A stretch of DNA of 64,000 nucleotides from Rhynchopus sp. YZ270_cl-10. Its lineage: Eukaryota > Euglenozoa > Diplonemea > Diplonemida > Diplonemidae. The stretch lies in assembly GCA_964035575.1 (NCBI GenBank), contig OZ037927.1, forward strand, positions 62,001 to 126,000, given 5' to 3'. Each line of letters begins with the position of its first letter. The stretch's first letter is position 1. Positions 60,242 through 64,000 of the stretch are shown piece by piece. A program made the position numbers and the translations under genes. A model generated the notes under the pieces. That model had not been told where the DNA came from and ran no database searches. It saw only the letters and a program-made list of their open reading frames with translations.

Positions 60242-61577
60242 CGTAAAGAGAGTGATGAACGAATTCGTGAGATCTGCACCGTGGTGTGGTTGTGGAGAAG
60301 GGGAGACGGGAAAACTAACATTTTTCACCTCAAAAAAGAAAAAAGAGAAGTTGAAACATGACGTGGTCCGGACCGTACCGTAAGAGAACGGAGGTTCACA
60401 GCCTGGGATACACACTCACTCGCGCCAATGCTTTGCACGGTTGCGCACCGTTCGAGTGTGTGCCAACAACGGCAGTGCACGAAGCTGGTGTCATCCCAGA
60501 CATCACCCTGCCCGCCGCTCCCGCCCGGCTCTTGGGGACTCGAACCCCTGCGTCCACTCAAGGCGTTGAGGACTATCGCCGGTGCCACGCCTGTCGAGAA
60601 GAAGCTGCATATCCTGCACATCTGCATGAGGTCCTTCCAGCAATTCGAGGCCAGCGGGTTCGGCCCCGTGAGACACGCAAGGTTACTAAGTAATAAAACA
60701 AAAAATTCACAAAAAATATTCGCAGTTTGAAACAAAATTTGTGCCTTGTGACACCTACACCTACTTCTACATCTAAAGAAAGAATAAAGCTTCACAGTGA
60801 CCTCACTTTGCTCACACGACCTGTGGTGAGCATTCAAAATATAATGTCACTGCATCCTGGCTCACACACCACATTGCAGAATGATGGAAAGGCACATCCA
60901 ACACAAAGGACAAGAGGAATAATGCCATTTTATATTTTGGCATCTCCTGAGGACAGAACAAGGAAATAATGCAAAACTGTGGAGAGGGAAACAAACCTCG
61001 ATAATCATTCTGCGCCATTATGAGACTCATAAAAAAAATGTGAAATTATGCGCTATTATGAGCTAATTATGCGGTGTTATGCGCTTATTATGTGCCGTCA
61101 CGTCGCTGCATACAACACGTATCATTGGTTGAGCGACGCATGGCATCAACAGAACTTTTTCAAAGGTCTGCTAGTTGATGCAGGCACCTCCGACTGACCC
61201 TAGTAGGATGAAAGCATAAGTCCCTGCGGCCAAAACAGGGAATACATACAGATGTCATCCCTCTGTGAGTAGCAAAAATAGTTGTCTTGGTCTGAAAAAA
61301 AGATGGTGACAAGTTGAAGAAAACCAGCATTGCGCAAAAAAAGATGGTGAAAGATGAAAAAAACCTGCATTGTGCGTTGTGCAAAGTGAGGGGTATGACG
61401 GAGATCAGAGGCAGGTTGCGACGTCTGGAACAAAGCAATACAGGGTGTCCGGTATTCCGGTATTTTGGTGTTAAGGAGATTTGCACAAATCAAGTGCTTC
61501 TCCGCGAATTAAAACATCGGATCCCTCCTTAGGTTTTGAATCACAAAACCCCCCTTAGCTTACCCCTCGAATGTTTC
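60242..61577. other. Intergenic region, no supported gene
   Basis: Contains the 5' flank of the membrane-protein gene. Overlapping open frames of up to 170 codons lie near 60325-60840 on both strands, without recognisable domains. A tRNA T-arm-like string occurs on the minus strand near 60535. From 60720 rightwards the sequence is AT-rich and uneventful. Confidence 0.5.
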
Positions 61578-62421
61578 TTACTGTAATAAAATTCGGGAGA
61601 GAAAATGGACACGTTTTGCTACCAAATGCTGCCAGTAGCGCATCATTCCTTGGTCCTCGCAATCTGTGGTTACGTTGGGCTCAGCGTCACACAGGCACTT
61701 CCCGTTTGCATCACATTGACACGACCATGGCATGTGACGTCGTTGGTACAATAAACATCGCAGCTGTCTCCGTAATAGTGTGGCAGGCACTTTTGACAGT
61801 TTGTGGCATCATCGAACCCCGGGTCACAATTGCACCCAAGCTTGGCGTCATCGTATGTCCCTCGCGCGTTGCAGATGATGTCATTGCACGTTGCAGCAGG
61901 ATCGCAGCAAAACTCGCATGCAGCACCTACGCAACAGGGGCGCACGGCATGTTGCAGTACACCCCAGTCCAACCAGGGAGACACGTGCATTCGAGGGTGG
62001 TTGGATGACATGCACCGTTGCCGTAGCATGTCTCTGAAGGGCTGCAGTTGCAGCTTGGGCCTGTCCAATCATCCGAACAAAGGCAGCTTCCATCCTGCTC
62101 GCATGTCCCGTGGCCACTGCAGTTGCGTGCATCCTCGCAGCTGATCGTGCACCCAGGACCAACCCAACCTGGGGTGCAGATGCACTCGGAATTCTCACAA
62201 TGTCCGTTCCCGTTGCATGTGACGGAAGGACTGCAGTCACAGTCGTCTCCTTTCCAGTCACCTTGACACCAGCACTCTGATCTGCTATGCCTGATCTTAT
62301 TAAAGTGCCAACAATACTGCTTCGGTGGACACTCCGCGTCTGTGTAACACCCCGTGTGGACCATAGACTGAGACTGAGCTGTCCACAGCACCGCCAAACC
62401 CACAAGGGTGCGCAACATCAT
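61578..62421 (-). CDS. Secreted EGF-repeat protein, two apparent 1-nt frame changes
   Basis: Starts at the ATG at 62421 with a signal peptide (MMLRTLVGLAVLWTAQSQS). Cys-rich tenascin-type EGF modules follow: CNGNGHCENSECICTPGW, CSGHGTCEQDGSCLCSDDW, CYGNGACHPTTLECTCLPGW. The first frame stops at 61927, just after CNMPCAPVA. EGF-like coding continues in a second frame (CCVGAACEFCCDP ... CQKCLPHYYGDSC) and then in a third (CQCDANGKCLCDAEP), ending at 61578. Both changes are in the same direction and equal one missing base each. I see no GT-AG intron at either point. Options are base-call errors, a recent pseudogene, or unusual small introns. A weak GT...AG pair (about 45 nt) near the 3' end could extend the protein. 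Likely extracellular; partner unknown. Confidence 0.65.
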
Positions 62422-64000
62422 TGTGAAGAAAAAAGAGCTAAATCTGTGATGTGAAGGGTTTTGGTTGTTTGATTTCGTTGCTACTTCTTTTTGTTTTGCT
62501 GTTTGCCCGTTTGTATGCCCAGAGACCTCTGTGGTGGGCACAAACATGGTGGGGACAAGAGGGAAGGGACTCACAATATACAAAAACCCTCGCTATTTTA
62601 TCGTGTGTGAAGTATTTCTTTCTGGCTTTGTGTGGGCAGCAGCGTTCTTTCCGAGGATATGAACTTAACTGTTTTGAAACGAGTCACAAAACAAAAACCA
62701 AATGACCTCTGCTTACTTAAAGAACTCACTAACACTCAAAACGCAAAGTGCATCGCACAAAAAAAAACTCTTTTGCTTATCTGTTCAATCGGGGTGTTCC
62801 ACCCACAGGCAAACACCTCCTGGATAAAGAACATTCACTCAAACCATTTCCCGCAAAGAGAAAGTCCTGTGTGTGCGGCCAGGACAACCGCAAGCATAAG
62901 CAAAATGAGGGTGGCGATTGAACAAACAAACCACACACATAAGAAAGAGAAACATTTTGCCGAAGAGACTGATTGACCTGAAGACACTCAGTGAGCCTCA
63001 GGCTTTGGTCACCAAAAAAAAACAAACAAAAAACAACAACAGGGGAGGGAGGAGCAGCTGAGCTTATTGGGAATGAAATAATCAGGTGGGGGAGGATGCA
63101 CACCCCCTTTGTTGACTGTGGTTGATCATATTTTCGCCTCACTTCCGCCTACAGAGTCGCAATGCCAGGAGCACTGCATTCTAGGGAAGTGTGAGCGGTG
63201 TTGACGCAGAGACGCACAGCAACAAAAAAAAGGGGTTTTTTGCAGATTCGAAGGCCTTATAGGCACTACACGTAGAGGCGTACATTGTATTTTATTTTTA
63301 GCTCGGCCGCACCATCTAAAGAAAAAGATAAAATCGAAGGTGAGAATAATCTCTGAGACTCAGCAGAGAGGTGACATTGATAACAACAAATTGATAAAGG
63401 CAAAGGGGGGAGGGTGTGAATGATAAAAAAATATGAAACACAAACAGAAAAATATGAGCCCGGATTGTGCGACAGCAGCAACACCAACCACATGACAATG
63501 TGCCACAATTTGTCTCGGCTGCAATGCAGAGCCAACAAACCAGATGCCATGGGGTTTCCCTCTGAACACACTCCTTCAATCCAAATCTCATGACTCTGTG
63601 CGCAAGAACGGGGTTGGGGTGGATGAGAGGGGCGGAAAGGGAGGAAGAACAGATGCACGCTACCGATGACACACAAAACAAACACAGGCCGTATTTTCTC
63701 CGTTCCGACCGCGTCCTGCACTTTGACAAGGACGTGTCTTGGTTGGGAGTGTCAGCTCTTTGTTGTTGTGCATCAGAGACTTTAAATAACCCAACCTCTG
63801 CACAATTCCGGGGGCAACAAAAAACAAACGCAAAAACCTTCACGTACACGAGTTCTGTTGATTATAAAAAATGGGGGGTAAAAAGTGTGAAATATAACAA
63901 ATGGGGAGAAAAGGTTGTTGAAAAATTAGATTCATTGAAAAATATATAAAAAACTCCGCTCGAAATTGCGCAAGATTGAACTGAGAGAAAGAAGAACTAA
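62422..64000. other. Right-hand flank, no supported gene
   Basis: Contains the promoter side of the EGF-repeat gene. The open frames (for example 63266-63721 and 63316-63849, minus) have no recognisable domain and look like low-complexity Cys/Phe/Ser translations. Short A and CAAA runs lie near 63020. No repeat shared with the rest of the window was noticed. Confidence 0.5.

Noticed and set aside
60520-60590. tRNA gene on the minus strand (GCAGGGGTTCGAGTCCCC, a good T arm)
   Set aside because: I could not form a proper acceptor stem or D arm. Upstream only a small CTCAA-CGCC-TTGAG hairpin and a 5-bp CCGGC/GCCGG pairing fit, giving a ~58-nt structure. At best a tRNA relic.
60325-60837. Minus-strand frame of 170 codons and overlapping plus-strand frames
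   Set aside because: No recognisable domain. It covers the presumed promoter side of the membrane-protein gene and contains the T-arm-like string, so it is likely spurious.
63266-63849. Minus-strand frames of 151 and 177 codons
   Set aside because: No domain, no signal peptide, odd composition, and the two overlap in different frames. Not supported as genes.

Overview
The window comes from a nuclear genome of a eukaryote, most likely a microbial one (protist or alga). It has poly(A)-tailed non-LTR retrotransposons, kilobases of satellite, terminal-inverted-repeat elements, and on the right two genes for secreted or membrane-type proteins (an EGF-repeat protein and a type I membrane protein with a PT-rich stalk). 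Nothing bacterial or viral is visible, and I cannot fix the taxon. Almost all of the first 53 kb is mobile or tandem-repeat DNA.

Left and centre (1-53.1 kb). Three nearly identical copies of one giant LINE (family 1), all on the minus strand, dominate: copy A (1-6559, cut by the window edge), copy B (10808-23048) and copy C (38549-49672). Each reads, 5' to 3': a ~20-bp monomer array, a CAG/CAA array, a second minisatellite, then one very long ORF carrying an OTU-like cysteine protease, a C2H2 finger, a reverse transcriptase (YLDD), a CCHC knuckle with restriction-like endonuclease, a second OTU-like domain, a Cys/His-rich finger, a coiled coil and a conserved orphan C-terminal module; then a 979-bp 3' UTR and poly(A). 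Copy C has an 18-bp target-site duplication, and a paralogous empty site lies at about 52.1 kb. A diverged relative (family 2) leaves a 5'-truncated 3' end at 8.0-9.7 kb. A shorter poly(A) element (family 3) occurs at 10.2 kb, around copy C, and at 51.7-52.5 kb. A fifth poly(A)-tailed segment sits at 49.95-51.65 kb.

Between copies B and C are two 8-bp satellites: (GTGGAGCT)n, also found next to copy A, and a 7.2-kb (GCGGGTTT)n array, separated by 200 Ns. Next come a palindrome cluster, about 1.8 kb without recognised genes, a degenerate tandem repeat, and a 3.1-kb composite satellite (R1-R2). Copy C lies inside a family 3 element, which itself lies inside that satellite, so the order of insertion can be read.

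Right side (53.1-64 kb). Diverged satellite units (R3, R2', R1') are interrupted by a 1.2-kb DNA element with perfect 45-bp inverted ends, which itself carries a nested 240-bp MITE-like element. The last 5 kb hold the two host genes and non-repetitive flanking sequence.

Very long open frames through the arrays (leucine, glutamine, alanine-threonine, SCGAVELW or PANPQTRK repeats) are products of stop-free tandem repeats and are not annotated as genes.
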